Assembly (NCBI RefSeq): GCF_046557915.1
Contig: NZ_JBHEBG010000008.1
Coordinates: forward strand, 1-64,000
Origin: JBHEBG01 sp046557915
GTDB lineage: Bacteria; Bacteroidota; Bacteroidia; Flavobacteriales; Flavobacteriaceae
Reading direction: 5' to 3'
DNA: 64,000 nucleotides
In this document: piece after piece, positions 9,279-17,655 of the stretch
How the letters are laid out: each line of letters opens with the position of its first letter
Numbering within the stretch: position 1 is the first letter of the stretch
Notes under the pieces: model-generated
Seen by the model: only the letters and a program-made list of their open reading frames with translations
The model's database searches: none
What the model was told of the DNA's origin: nothing
Made by a program: the position numbers and the translations under genes

Positions 9279-9689
9279 TCTTTTGGCTAGCGCTTGGTTT
9301 ATAAACTTTAAACAGCTTACCAGGTTTTGGATATCCTTATTACAAATGACTTGCCCAATATGGTTAGTACTGCTACAACAATCCTATCCTTGATAACAAT
9401 TTAATCTTTGTTATATAATTCTTGTAAGGTTAAATTAAAACAATTTATGGACAAAAGCTAATCTATATAACAGGACCAAAAAATGGACATATACCTGGTA
9501 AAAAAGATATATGGCGCTTTTTCGTTAGTCGTATGGCTTTAGAACAAAGTGTGTTTTCCTATTCATCCAATAGCTCTAACGTTACCAAATAGGCACAATG
9601 ATCTGAGGCGTAAGTGTCCGCTATAACCTTACGTTTCAAAACCCGCCACCGGTTCTTTGGATAGCACATCACATAGTCAATTTTTGCCT
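6123..9689. repeat. Tandem duplication, copy 2
   Basis: Direct repeat of 2391-5948. It is the copy attached to the intact phosphatase/nuclease gene, so the ancestral order was probably [phosphatase - kinase] and copy 1 was produced by unequal duplication with a breakpoint 131 bp inside the phosphatase 3' end. Confidence 0.9.
9279..9558 (-). promoter_or_regulatory. Upstream region of kinase 2
   Basis: Leader of 280 bp between the phosphatase stop and the kinase 2 start, the counterpart of 5538-5817. Such a long gap argues for an own promoter rather than simple read-through from the phosphatase gene. I could not locate a convincing -7/-33 pair by eye. Confidence 0.4.
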
Positions 9690-10368
9690 TGGGATTGTCA
9701 GAAGGAATAGTAGGTTGCGGGTTTTCTCTATCGTAGGTGGGGTTCCATACTTCTTCAAGAATGTTGATTGGTTCGCTCCCTGGAACTGCATTAAGATCGC
9801 CCACCAAAATAGTGGGGTACTTATTGTTGGAAACCATCTCGTTGATCTTTTTAGCCTGTAAAATCCTGCCAGGCTTCCCTTCATGCGCAAAATGGGTACC
9901 TATAAAGGAAATAGTGTCCTTTGAGGAGGGGAGTTCTGATGTTACTTCTAAAGCCGCTCTAGGTTCTTGCCCGGGAATGTACGGCAAAGCCACATTCCTA
10001 GTGTTTAAAAAACTATATTTTGATAAAACACCCTCTCCATATTCGCCGCCATCATAGTACATGGCCCTCGCAAAAATAGGGGCCATTTTCGTCCTCCAAC
10101 CCAGTTCGGTCGCCAAATCGTATTTCTTGGATCTGTTTACTTTATAATCCACCTCTTGCATAGCTACAAAATCTGGGTCGGCATCATTAATAAGTTTTGC
10201 CAATACATCAAGATTAAAATCATTTTTAGTAGTTCTCCCACCAAGTATATTGAATGACAATACTTTTACGATCCTGGTACTATCCACCTTGGTCTGTGAC
10301 CTTAAGGGAGGGCTGACAACAAGGGCCAAAAGTAGTAGGGTTATTGCTATTGTTTTAGTTTGTTTCAT
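9559..10368 (-). CDS. Exported endonuclease/exonuclease/phosphatase-family protein
   Basis: Secreted hydrolase of 269 aa with a Sec signal peptide (MKQTKTIAITLLLLALVVS, Ser-Gln near the cleavage point). The body has the motifs of the EEP (DNase I/exonuclease III/sphingomyelinase) fold in order: VLSFNILGG with the metal-binding Asn, AMQEVD with the metal-binding Glu, ISFIGTHFAHEG with the His, VGDLNAVPGSEP with Asp and Asn, and SDHCAYLV with the catalytic Asp-His. This family cleaves phosphodiesters in nucleic acids, lipids or sugar phosphates; the substrate cannot be read from the sequence. The TYASDH ending near a periplasmic sensor suggests a nutrient phosphodiesterase role. It is upstream of, and in line with, kinase 2, 280 bp away. 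Its 3' end is duplicated at 5818-5948. Confidence 0.92.
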   Translation of the reverse strand: MKQTKTIAITLLLLALVVSPPLRSQTKVDSTRIVKVLSFNILGGRTTKNDFNLDVLAKLINDADPDFVAMQEVDYKVNRSKKYDLATELGWRTKMAPIFARAMYYDGGEYGEGVLSKYSFLNTRNVALPYIPGQEPRAALEVTSELPSSKDTISFIGTHFAHEGKPGRILQAKKINEMVSNNKYPTILVGDLNAVPGSEPINILEEVWNPTYDRENPQPTIPSDNPKAKIDYVMCYPKNRWRVLKRKVIADTYASDHCAYLVTLELLDE

Positions 10369-10758
10369 ATTTTTTGATTGTTGTTCAATTATTTGGAATA
10401 TATGTCAATATTTATGGAGGTTCGCTAAACTTCCAATGTTTTTCTTTGTATTATGTTTAAAGGTAAATAATGAAGTTCAACTTTAATACAATCAGAAAAA
10501 ACGATCAGCAAAAACCTTGTCATGATACTGAAATAATTTCTCTAGTGGTCTTTTCAGTGTATTCCTAAAATTCATCAGGTCCGATTTCGTTTCATAAAAA
10601 TAGCAAAATATCGGAAATTGCCTAGGTATAGGCTTTAAAGCAAGGTTTAAACAAATTACGCTAACTAATTATCGTAATACCTTAGTGGAGCATGTACTAA
10701 GTATTACATGACCTTGGATTTTGAGAACAATATGGTAAATTCTTCCTGTCAGCTAAGC
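10369..10758. other. Intergenic region with one strong hairpin (10674-10707)
   Basis: Between two minus-strand genes. At 10674-10707 lies an inverted repeat whose arms are GTAATAcCTTAGT and ACTAAGTATTAC, pairing over 12 bp with one bulged C and a 9-nt loop. It starts 52 bp downstream of the HxlR stop codon in the direction of transcription. No U-tract follows on the minus strand, so it is a weak intrinsic-terminator candidate; it could equally be an operator. Nothing else coding-like is visible. Confidence 0.45.
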
Positions 10759-11109
10759 TCAAATATCGATATCTATTCCTTCACGCTTTATTAAAAAAAT
10801 ACCATAATCCCTTATCGTAGTAATTATTGGGATGCATGTTTTCCCTTTTTCTGTAATCGAATATTCCACTTTTGGAGGAACCACAGGATATACTTTTCTA
10901 TGTACAAACCCTTCCTTTTCCAATTCTCGCAACTGTGTAGTTAGCATTTTACCCGTTATATGGGGGATATTTCGTTTTAGCTCACTGTACCTCATAGTTT
11001 TGTCCTTTAGACGCCACATAATAGGCATTTTCCAAGTACCTCCAATTCTACCCATTGCAAATTCCACCGGATTGTAGTATAACTTATTATTGTGTTTAAA
11101 AGAAGGCAT
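10759..11109 (-). CDS. HxlR-family transcriptional regulator
   Basis: Winged-helix regulator of 116 aa, the usual length for HxlR/MarR-like regulators of this family. The order is NPVEFAMGRIGGTWKMPIMW (helix 1-2), LKDKTMRYSELKRNIPHITG (first part of the HTH), KMLTTQLRELEKEGFVHRKV (recognition helix and start of the wing), then VEYSITEKGK (wing) and a C-terminal dimerisation helix. Redox-sensing members such as YodB use an N-terminal cysteine; this protein has none there, only one Cys in GKTCIP after the wing, so thiol sensing of the YodB type is unlikely. It diverges from the susC gene 491 bp away and may control it. The paralog at 19251-19595 is closely similar. Confidence 0.93.
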   Translation of the reverse strand: MPSFKHNNKLYYNPVEFAMGRIGGTWKMPIMWRLKDKTMRYSELKRNIPHITGKMLTTQLRELEKEGFVHRKVYPVVPPKVEYSITEKGKTCIPIITTIRDYGIFLIKREGIDIDI

Positions 11110-11600
11110 AAATCATTTATATATAGATTATTATATAAGTATTGCTAAACTTGATAAATTCATCTGGATAGCCAAATATATGGTTTTATCTGAAAAAACA
11201 ACGGTCAAGAAGAGATATCCACATACTATGTTTTGGAACCAAGCGAGATGTTTTGGCCAAACAAAAACATTGAAATGATAATCAAAAAACTTTGGGCTAG
11301 AATTATAATTTTAAATCTCAGCTTTTTTACAAAAAGGAGAAATGCCACGTTAAATATCTGTTTAAAAGGACTTTAGTCTACTATTGAAATTTTTATACTG
11401 GGTATTTCAAATTGAATTGTCATTCGATTCTTAATAAACTGACTGCTTTCCAGCGACTTTTTTTTTGATTCCTTTTTCCATATAACTAACTCATTTTCAG
11501 TTATGGTTACAAATATGTAAGTATGATACAAATATGTAACTACTTTATTATCAATAAGTTAATATTGATATTTGTGCAACTAACGTATACTAACTAAATT
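11110..11600. promoter_or_regulatory. Divergent intergenic region HxlR / susC with paired inverted-repeat boxes
   Basis: 491 bp without a gene. At 11508-11520 and 11527-11539 the 13-mer TACAAATATGTAA occurs twice, 19 bp apart centre to centre, i.e. nearly two helical turns. Each contains the inverted repeat TACA-AATA-TGTA; the first extends to TTACA/TGTAA. They lie 61-93 bp before the susC start, a position that suits a dimeric regulator. Which protein binds (the HxlR regulator, the truncated LacI, or another) is unknown. The rest of the region is AT-rich without visible structure. Confidence 0.55.
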
Positions 11601-14600
11601 ATGAAAAACAAATTACTTAAAAGACTGGTGCTTCTAGGTTTGCTCTTGAGTGGAAGCCTTATTTATGCACAAACCATTACAGGGATTGTTTCTGATGAAG
11701 GTGGCCCTTTGCCTGGGGTCAATATCTTGGTAAAAGGCACAACAAACGGGACCCAAACCGATTTCGATGGACTTTACACTCTGGAAAATGTAGGCGATCA
11801 AGCGATTATTGTTTTCAGCTACATAGGGTTTAAAACACTTGAGATTACGGTAAATGGACAAACAAAAATTGACGTCACCCTAGAAGAAGATGCAGCGCAG
11901 CTGGATGAAGTGGTAATCATTGGATATGGTACTACCACTGTAAAAGACGCAACAGGATCTATTGCTTCCGTTAAGGCAGAGGATTTTAACAAAGGTGTAA
12001 TAACTTCTCCCAATGAACTACTCCAAGGAAGGGTATCCGGGGTGCAAATAACCGGTGCCAGTGGTGAACCTGGTGCAGGATCTAACATACGTATCCGAGG
12101 TACTACCTCCATTCGTGGAGGCAACAACCCGCTCTACGTAATAGATGGTATTCCTTTAGATGGTAGGGACATTAGTGAAGGAACAGATGTGGAGGGCCTA
12201 GGAGAATCTACAGCAAGGAATCCGTTGAATTTTATAAATGCCAATGACATTGCAAGTATTGATATCCTTAAGGATGCTTCGGCTACGGCCATATACGGAT
12301 CAAGGGGTGCCAATGGGGTAGTGATCATTACCACAAAAAAGGGGAAATCCGGAGATATAAAGCTTTCTTATAACGGCGCCGTAAGTGTTTCCACAATTTC
12401 CAACAGGGTAAATCAATTGTCGGCAGATGAATTTCGAGAGGCCCTAGTAGTAGAAAACCTTGGAAATGCCAGTGATTTGGGAGGTAATGAAGATGCCTTT
12501 GATGATATATTACGTACTGCCTTTACACAGACCCACGACGTTTCCTTTAGCGGTGGGTCCGAGAAATCCACATACCGGGTATCTTTTGGATATCAGAATC
12601 AGGAAGGTATCGTTAAAAACTCGGGGCTCGAAAGAACAACAGGGTCTTTTAATCTTACTCAAAATTTATTTTATTCCGAAGCATTGGGGCAGGACCGGGT
12701 TAGAGTAGATACCAAACTGATTTATTCTTCCTTAAATGATGATGCAGTACCTATTACCGATGATGCCGGATTTGAAGGAAGTCTAATAGGACAAGCCTTG
12801 CAATGGAACCCAACAAGACCCTTAAGGAATCCGGATGGTAGCTTTAACCAACCGGGAAACGACGTTAGAAACCCCTTGGCATTCCAGGAGTTTTATAATG
12901 ACCGCACCAATACGTCGCGTATTTTGGCCAATATAGGAGCAACCATAAAGCTAACAAGTGAACTAGACTATAAGCTAAGTATTGGTTACGAAAGGTCCGA
13001 GTCCAATAGAAGACTTGAACTTAGCCCACAACTTATTCTGGGAACCATATTTGATGACCCATTTACGGATGAACGAAGAGGGCAAGGCTTTGCCGAAATT
13101 CGAACTTTAACGGCTTCTACCTCCTTATTTGAACATACCTTGAACTACAGAAAGGAGTTTGGTGAAAATTTCCGTTTTGAAGCTCTTGCCGGATATTCTT
13201 TTCAAGAGTTCTTAAGAAGGGGCAATTCTTTAAGTGCCCAAGACTTCGTAAACGTTCGCCTGCCAATAGATTTTGTAAATGTGATTGAGTCCGTAAGAGA
13301 CCCTGAAGATATAAATGGAGATTCTTTTAAAGACCCAACCTATGAATTGCAATCTTTTTTTGGTAGAGTAAATTTTAGTTTTTACGATAAATATCTGTTT
13401 ACGGCATCTTTAAGAGCCGATGGTTCCACCCGTTTTGGAGAAAACAACAAATACGGGTATTTCCCCGCTGCTGCATTTGCCTGGAAACTTACCGAAGAAG
13501 ATTTTATCCCCGAAGCTTTTTCCAATTTAAAACTAAGATTGGGATACGGTATCAACGGTAACCAAGAATTTGGATCGGGCTTTTCACGAACAACGGTTAC
13601 TGTTGGACAGACCCCATCTGGAACTGCCCAAACAAGAACAGGAAATCCCGACTTAAAATGGGAACAATCTTCCCAGATAAATATTGGTTTGGATTACGGT
13701 TTTTTTAACGGCAGACTTTCGGGATCTGTAGATTGGTTCAATAAGAACACCACAGATCTTTTATTTCAAACAGCACCTATTTTGCCTGCTCCCGATGCGC
13801 GGTTTTTTGAAAATCTGGATGCGGAGATTGTAAATACAGGTGTAGACGTGTCCTTATCAGGTGTTATCGTACAAACCAAGGATATGGACTGGGAAGTATC
13901 TGTCAACGCCGGTTTTATAAAGAATGAGGTGAAAAATTACGATGGCGCCCCAATATTTGCTGGGCAGATAGATGGCCAAGGCCTATCCGCGGAAAGAGCG
14001 CAAATTATAGCAAACGGCGAAGCTCTCTTTGCTTTTAGTCTTCCAATTTTTGAGGGATTTGATTCCAACGGACTTTCCATATTTACCGATGTGGATGGCG
14101 ATGGCGTTTTGGAGACCGGCCCTGGAGGGGACGATCGGATCATTGCCGGTGGAGCCATTCCCGATATTACGATTGGGATTAACTCTTCCTTCCGATATAA
14201 AAACTTCGATACCACGGTTAACCTCAACGGAGCCTATGGAGGCGAGGTCTATAACAACACCGCCAACGGGGTTTTTGTAAAAGGAAACATCAATAACTCT
14301 AGAAATATCAGTGCCAATATTGTGGGTAACGGAGAAAGTGTATCCAATGCCAATTCTGTCTCTACCAGATACCTAGAGTCTGGTGATTTCTTACGATTGG
14401 CCAATCTTACCGTTGGCTATACATTACAAAAACCGACACCGTTCATAGATTCTGCAAGATTCTATGTAACCGGTCAGAACCTTTTTGTTATAACACCGTA
14501 TTCAGGATTTGACCCTGAAGTAAACACAAATAAAACAACCGATGATGACATTCCATCGCTGGCCATTGAATATACACCTTACCCAAGGGCCACTACGTTT

Positions 14601-14627
14601 GTATTTGGACTTAATGTAAATTTTTAA
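11601..14627 (+). CDS. susC: SusC/RagA-family TonB-linked outer-membrane transporter
   Basis: Outer-membrane beta-barrel transporter of 1008 aa that imports glycans with its SusD partner. A signal peptide (MKNKLLKRLVLLGLLLSGSL, ending IYAQ) is followed by a carboxypeptidase-regulatory-like domain (~25-105: TGIVSDEGGPLPGVNILVKG, GFKTLEI), the hallmark DEVVIIGYGTTTVKDATGSI, the plug domain with LQGRVSGVQITGASGEPGAG, IRIRGTTSIRGGNNPLYVID and SIDILKDASATAIYGSRGAN, and then the barrel to the C-terminal strand ATTFVFGLNVNF. Length is normal and no damage is seen. The susD gene starts 10 bp after the stop. Substrate not determinable; downstream genes (LacI fragment, GH3 remnant, MGH1-like hydrolase) suggest a glucoside or mannoside. 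Confidence 0.97.
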   Translation: MKNKLLKRLVLLGLLLSGSLIYAQTITGIVSDEGGPLPGVNILVKGTTNGTQTDFDGLYTLENVGDQAIIVFSYIGFKTLEITVNGQTKIDVTLEEDAAQLDEVVIIGYGTTTVKDATGSIASVKAEDFNKGVITSPNELLQGRVSGVQITGASGEPGAGSNIRIRGTTSIRGGNNPLYVIDGIPLDGRDISEGTDVEGLGESTARNPLNFINANDIASIDILKDASATAIYGSRGANGVVIITTKKGKSGDIKLSYNGAVSVSTISNRVNQLSADEFREALVVENLGNASDLGGNEDAFDDILRTAFTQTHDVSFSGGSEKSTYRVSFGYQNQEGIVKNSGLERTTGSFNLTQNLFYSEALGQDRVRVDTKLIYSSLNDDAVPITDDAGFEGSLIGQALQWNPTRPLRNPDGSFNQPGNDVRNPLAFQEFYNDRTNTSRILANIGATIKLTSELDYKLSIGYERSESNRRLELSPQLILGTIFDDPFTDERRGQGFAEIRTLTASTSLFEHTLNYRKEFGENFRFEALAGYSFQEFLRRGNSLSAQDFVNVRLPIDFVNVIESVRDPEDINGDSFKDPTYELQSFFGRVNFSFYDKYLFTASLRADGSTRFGENNKYGYFPAAAFAWKLTEEDFIPEAFSNLKLRLGYGINGNQEFGSGFSRTTVTVGQTPSGTAQTRTGNPDLKWEQSSQINIGLDYGFFNGRLSGSVDWFNKNTTDLLFQTAPILPAPDARFFENLDAEIVNTGVDVSLSGVIVQTKDMDWEVSVNAGFIKNEVKNYDGAPIFAGQIDGQGLSAERAQIIANGEALFAFSLPIFEGFDSNGLSIFTDVDGDGVLETGPGGDDRIIAGGAIPDITIGINSSFRYKNFDTTVNLNGAYGGEVYNNTANGVFVKGNINNSRNISANIVGNGESVSNANSVSTRYLESGDFLRLANLTVGYTLQKPTPFIDSARFYVTGQNLFVITPYSGFDPEVNTNKTTDDDIPSLAIEYTPYPRATTFVFGLNVNF

Positions 14628-14637
14628 AAAATAAAAA

Positions 14638-16230
14638 ATGAAAGAATATATAAAATTTAAAATATCCTATTATTTTTTAGGACTGTTTTGCACAGTATTA
14701 ACTGTGAACTGTACAGATTTAGACGAAGAACTTGAAGATGTTTTAGACAATGATCAGGCTGCAGAATTTATAAGTGGAGCACAATTTTTAGAAGGTGCCT
14801 ACGCATCGCTGGCTCAATTCCAAGATCAGGGTAGGGTTTGGGCGCTCCTTACACATCCATCTACACAATTGGCAGGACCAACAAGGGGGACGGATTGGGA
14901 TGATGGTGGTGTATGGAGACAATTGCATCAGCATAATTGGGGAATAAGTAATCCATTTGTAGTAGATACCTATAGTGCACTACTTGCCGGTGTAAACGAT
15001 GCTACCAATGTACTTGGGTTTGATGTAGATGCTTCTACCACTGCCCAGGCCAAATTTCTAAGAGGGTTTAATTTGTTTTTTACCATAGATCTTTTTGGTC
15101 AGGCAGCAGTTCGGGAACCCGGTGAAGATCTAAGGGAAGTGCCAAGTATTTTCATTACTAGGCAAACAGCTGCCGATTTTTTAATAAACGATATAGAACC
15201 TATTATTAATGATTTTCCCACTTCTGGAGGTACCAACATGAATTCTTCGGATATTGCCACAAAATGGGCGGCACACGCCTTGCTGGCAAAAATCTATTTA
15301 AACAAAGCAGTATGGGGGGCAGCTAATCCTGAAGGACCCTATACTTTTACGGATATCGACCTAAACGCCGTTATTGCGCATTGTGATGCTATAATTGATT
15401 CTGGAAATTTTTCCTTGGAGGCGGATTATTACAAGAACTTTTCATCTACCAACGGACAGCAATCCACTGAATTGATATTCGTATCCAAAAATAATCCGGG
15501 ACAAGATTTAAATACTGACTTGAACGACGTACAATCCAGACATAGAATGAGTATGCACTATAACCAAAATCCTGGAGGATGGAATGGTTTTGTTGTTTTA
15601 ACCGATATGTATGATATAATGGAAGATGGGGACATCAGAAAAACAAGCGACCCTACCATATCCAATGTAGTTTCACCATCAGCACAGATAATGACGGATA
15701 TGACTGGAATAGTCCCTGGTTTTATTTTGGGACCACAAACGGACGATAGCGGAACCCTGTTAGAGGATAGAACAGGAGAGCCTCTTATTTTTACTAGAGA
15801 TTTCTCTTTGGCTTCTTCTAACGAACGCCAAGGAATACGACAAATGAAGTACCTTCCCGATTTTGAAAATGGTGTAGATCTACCCGATACGGATTATGTG
15901 CTTTTTAGGTATTCCGATATTCTCCTGATGAAAGCTGAGGCCCTTTTGCGTTCCGGTGAAGCGGCGGCTGCTCTAGTCATTGTTAATAATATAAGGGCGA
16001 TTAGGGGTGCAACAACGTTGACCGCTTTAAACGAGATCGAACTTTTGAATGAAAGAAATCGTGAATTGTGGATAGAAGGATGGGGACGAAACGATGAAAT
16101 TCGATTTGGCACATTCATGAATGCTGCTCAGGAGAAACCAATAACGGGATCGCCTGCTTTCATTCTTTTTCCCATTCCTCCCGAAGCACTTGGCACCAAT
16201 CCCAATTTAACTCAAAATCCGGGTTATTAA
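14638..16230 (+). CDS. susD: SusD/RagB-family surface glycan-binding lipoprotein
   Basis: Lipoprotein of 530 aa that forms the lid of the SusC transporter. The N-terminus has a hydrophobic stretch ending in the lipobox TVNC (Cys ~ residue 26), followed by acidic residues (TDLDEELEDVLDND) like the surface-export signal of Bacteroidetes lipoproteins. The TPR-like SusD body is recognisable in AKFLRGFNLFFTIDLFGQ, AADFLINDIEPIINDFP, ATKWAAHALLAKIYLNKA and the closing RYSDILLMKAEALLRSGE, IRAIRGATTL and LLNERNRELWIEGWGRND; the end FPIPPEALGTNPNLTQNPGY is typical. It is co-transcribed with susC (10-bp gap) and followed by a hairpin terminator. Confidence 0.96.
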   Translation: MKEYIKFKISYYFLGLFCTVLTVNCTDLDEELEDVLDNDQAAEFISGAQFLEGAYASLAQFQDQGRVWALLTHPSTQLAGPTRGTDWDDGGVWRQLHQHNWGISNPFVVDTYSALLAGVNDATNVLGFDVDASTTAQAKFLRGFNLFFTIDLFGQAAVREPGEDLREVPSIFITRQTAADFLINDIEPIINDFPTSGGTNMNSSDIATKWAAHALLAKIYLNKAVWGAANPEGPYTFTDIDLNAVIAHCDAIIDSGNFSLEADYYKNFSSTNGQQSTELIFVSKNNPGQDLNTDLNDVQSRHRMSMHYNQNPGGWNGFVVLTDMYDIMEDGDIRKTSDPTISNVVSPSAQIMTDMTGIVPGFILGPQTDDSGTLLEDRTGEPLIFTRDFSLASSNERQGIRQMKYLPDFENGVDLPDTDYVLFRYSDILLMKAEALLRSGEAAAALVIVNNIRAIRGATTLTALNEIELLNERNRELWIEGWGRNDEIRFGTFMNAAQEKPITGSPAFILFPIPPEALGTNPNLTQNPGY

Positions 16231-16278
16231 TTTTAAGCAGAAGTGGTTTTAGTTCAATTTCGATTAGTTTGTGGATAG

Positions 16279-16303
16279 AAGAAGGGTAATGAACACCCTT
16301 CTT
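16279..16303 (+). terminator. Hairpin terminator after susD
   Basis: A perfect 9-bp stem AAGAAGGGT / ACCCTTCTT closes a 7-nt loop, 49 bp after the susD stop codon, and is followed by TTATCT. It fits the end of the susCD transcript, so the LacI-like gene at 16547 probably has its own promoter. The remaining ~240 bp up to that gene show nothing coding. Confidence 0.7.
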
Positions 16304-16546
16304 TATCTACGATCTATAGCATGGACATAGGCCTCTTAAAACTTTATAACACATAATTTGGTCAATCTTTTAGGTAAGGTTAATGATTACATCTATGGTT
16401 GTATTCTTCAGTATGCTAAATGACAGTTTAGTAAAGTGATATTGATAAGTAACCAAAAAACTATTCTAGGGAAAATAGCCCTTGTATGAAACTTGCAATG
16501 ACTACGTAGCCAAACCAATAGATGATAAACCAAAATTAATTGAAGT

Positions 16547-17119
16547 ATGAAATCGGAAATGACAATTAGACAAATATCCCAACTCTCTGGATTTTCCATT
16601 TCCACCATTTCTAAAGCTTTGAACGATAGGATGGACGTAAGTAAAAAAACAAAATCCAAAATAAGGGCGTTGGCAAAGCAACACAATTACGTCCCAAATA
16701 ATTCCGCAGTAGCGCTAAGTAGCTCAAGAACCAATATAATTGCCGTGATATTGCCTAAAATTACGGCGGGAATGTGTGGCTACATTATTTCGAAAATTCA
16801 AATAGATGCTTTCAAGAAAGGCTATCGTATTTTGGTTTTACAAAGCTTTGGATGCGAAAAAAAAGAAGCGGAATGCTTTGAGAACATTAGCAATGGTACA
16901 GTAGACGGGGTTATTGTTGTAAGGCCTTCAATATTGGATTTTGTTGAAACGGATGCTGATAACAACGCTTTCTGTTTAAAATCAGGATTGTTATCTACCA
17001 TTGTGCTAAAAGTAGCTAACACCACTTGGACTGCGAACCGAATAGATGAGATATTGGACAAATCCTTAACCTTGCTATTGTCGAAAATAGACCATCAAGA
17101 ACTCCAACAATGCATTTAA
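16547..17119 (+). CDS. Truncated LacI-family regulator (190 aa)
   Basis: Residues 5-55 are a normal LacI helix-turn-helix with hinge: TIRQISQLSGFSISTISKAL, then KIRALAKQHNYVPNNSAVAL. Residues 60-~125 match the first half of the periplasmic-binding-like effector domain (TNIIAVILPKITAGMCGYII, then FKKGYRILVLQSFGCEKKEA, NGTVDGVIVVRPS). After that the similarity fades and a stop follows at residue 190, whereas LacI regulators are normally ~330-345 aa. The sugar-binding cleft and most of the dimer interface are therefore missing. Next to it is a wrecked GH3 gene, so I read this as gene decay; a DNA-binding fragment might still act as a repressor. The ATG at 547 of this kilobase is preceded by AATTGAAGT. 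Confidence 0.75.
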   Translation: MKSEMTIRQISQLSGFSISTISKALNDRMDVSKKTKSKIRALAKQHNYVPNNSAVALSSSRTNIIAVILPKITAGMCGYIISKIQIDAFKKGYRILVLQSFGCEKKEAECFENISNGTVDGVIVVRPSILDFVETDADNNAFCLKSGLLSTIVLKVANTTWTANRIDEILDKSLTLLLSKIDHQELQQCI

Positions 17120-17226
17120 GCAGCCTAAATAATTAGCGCCGGATTGCATTGAAATGTAATAGTTGATCAACATGTTCTGCCGTTCTATGATTTGTTAAAT
17201 TATTCATATGAATTAAACATAATACT

Positions 17227-17435
17227 ATGAAAGTATTGGCTACTTTACAAGCATTGCTCCTTGGCATCCCTCTTTATTTTTACAAACAAGCAACGATTAC
17301 GTGCAGGTACAAAAGCAAATAGATATTAGGGTAGAAAATCTTTTGGACCAAATGACATTAGATGAAAAAACGGCGCAACCGCTATTATATAGCATGGATT
17401 TCTCAAAGAGCATCATCGATACTGAAAGCTCATAA
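17227..17435 (+). pseudogene. Frameshifted N-terminal remnant of a GH3 glycosidase
   Basis: An ATG at 17227 opens a leader-like segment (MKVLATLQALLLGIPLYFY) that hits a stop at about 17323. In another frame, 17292-17435 reads QIDIRVENLLDQMTLDEKTA, the conserved N-terminal entry of GH3 beta-glucosidases/xylosidases (consensus RVxDLLxxMTLEEK), then ends at a stop. The remaining ~780 codons of a GH3 enzyme are absent; 17436-17655 shows no further frame I can assign, apart from a short EWILKPGERAILY that could be a scrap of the C-terminal domain. The gene is a deletion-bearing pseudogene. Confidence 0.75.
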
Positions 17436-17655
17436 TCACCGAAATGGTGCAAATAAAATATACCGGTAATGTGATTAATGCACTAGATGATGATCTTAAA
17501 TAGGTAAAAACGAATGGATCTTGAAACCGGGAGAACGTGCTATTTTATATGCAGTGGGCCTTAAGATAAAACGTTGCCTTTGCAGCAATGATTTAGTTAA
17601 GTTTTAGATTGACCAAAAATCTAGTCGTAAGTATTATCAACTAAAATATTTCTTT

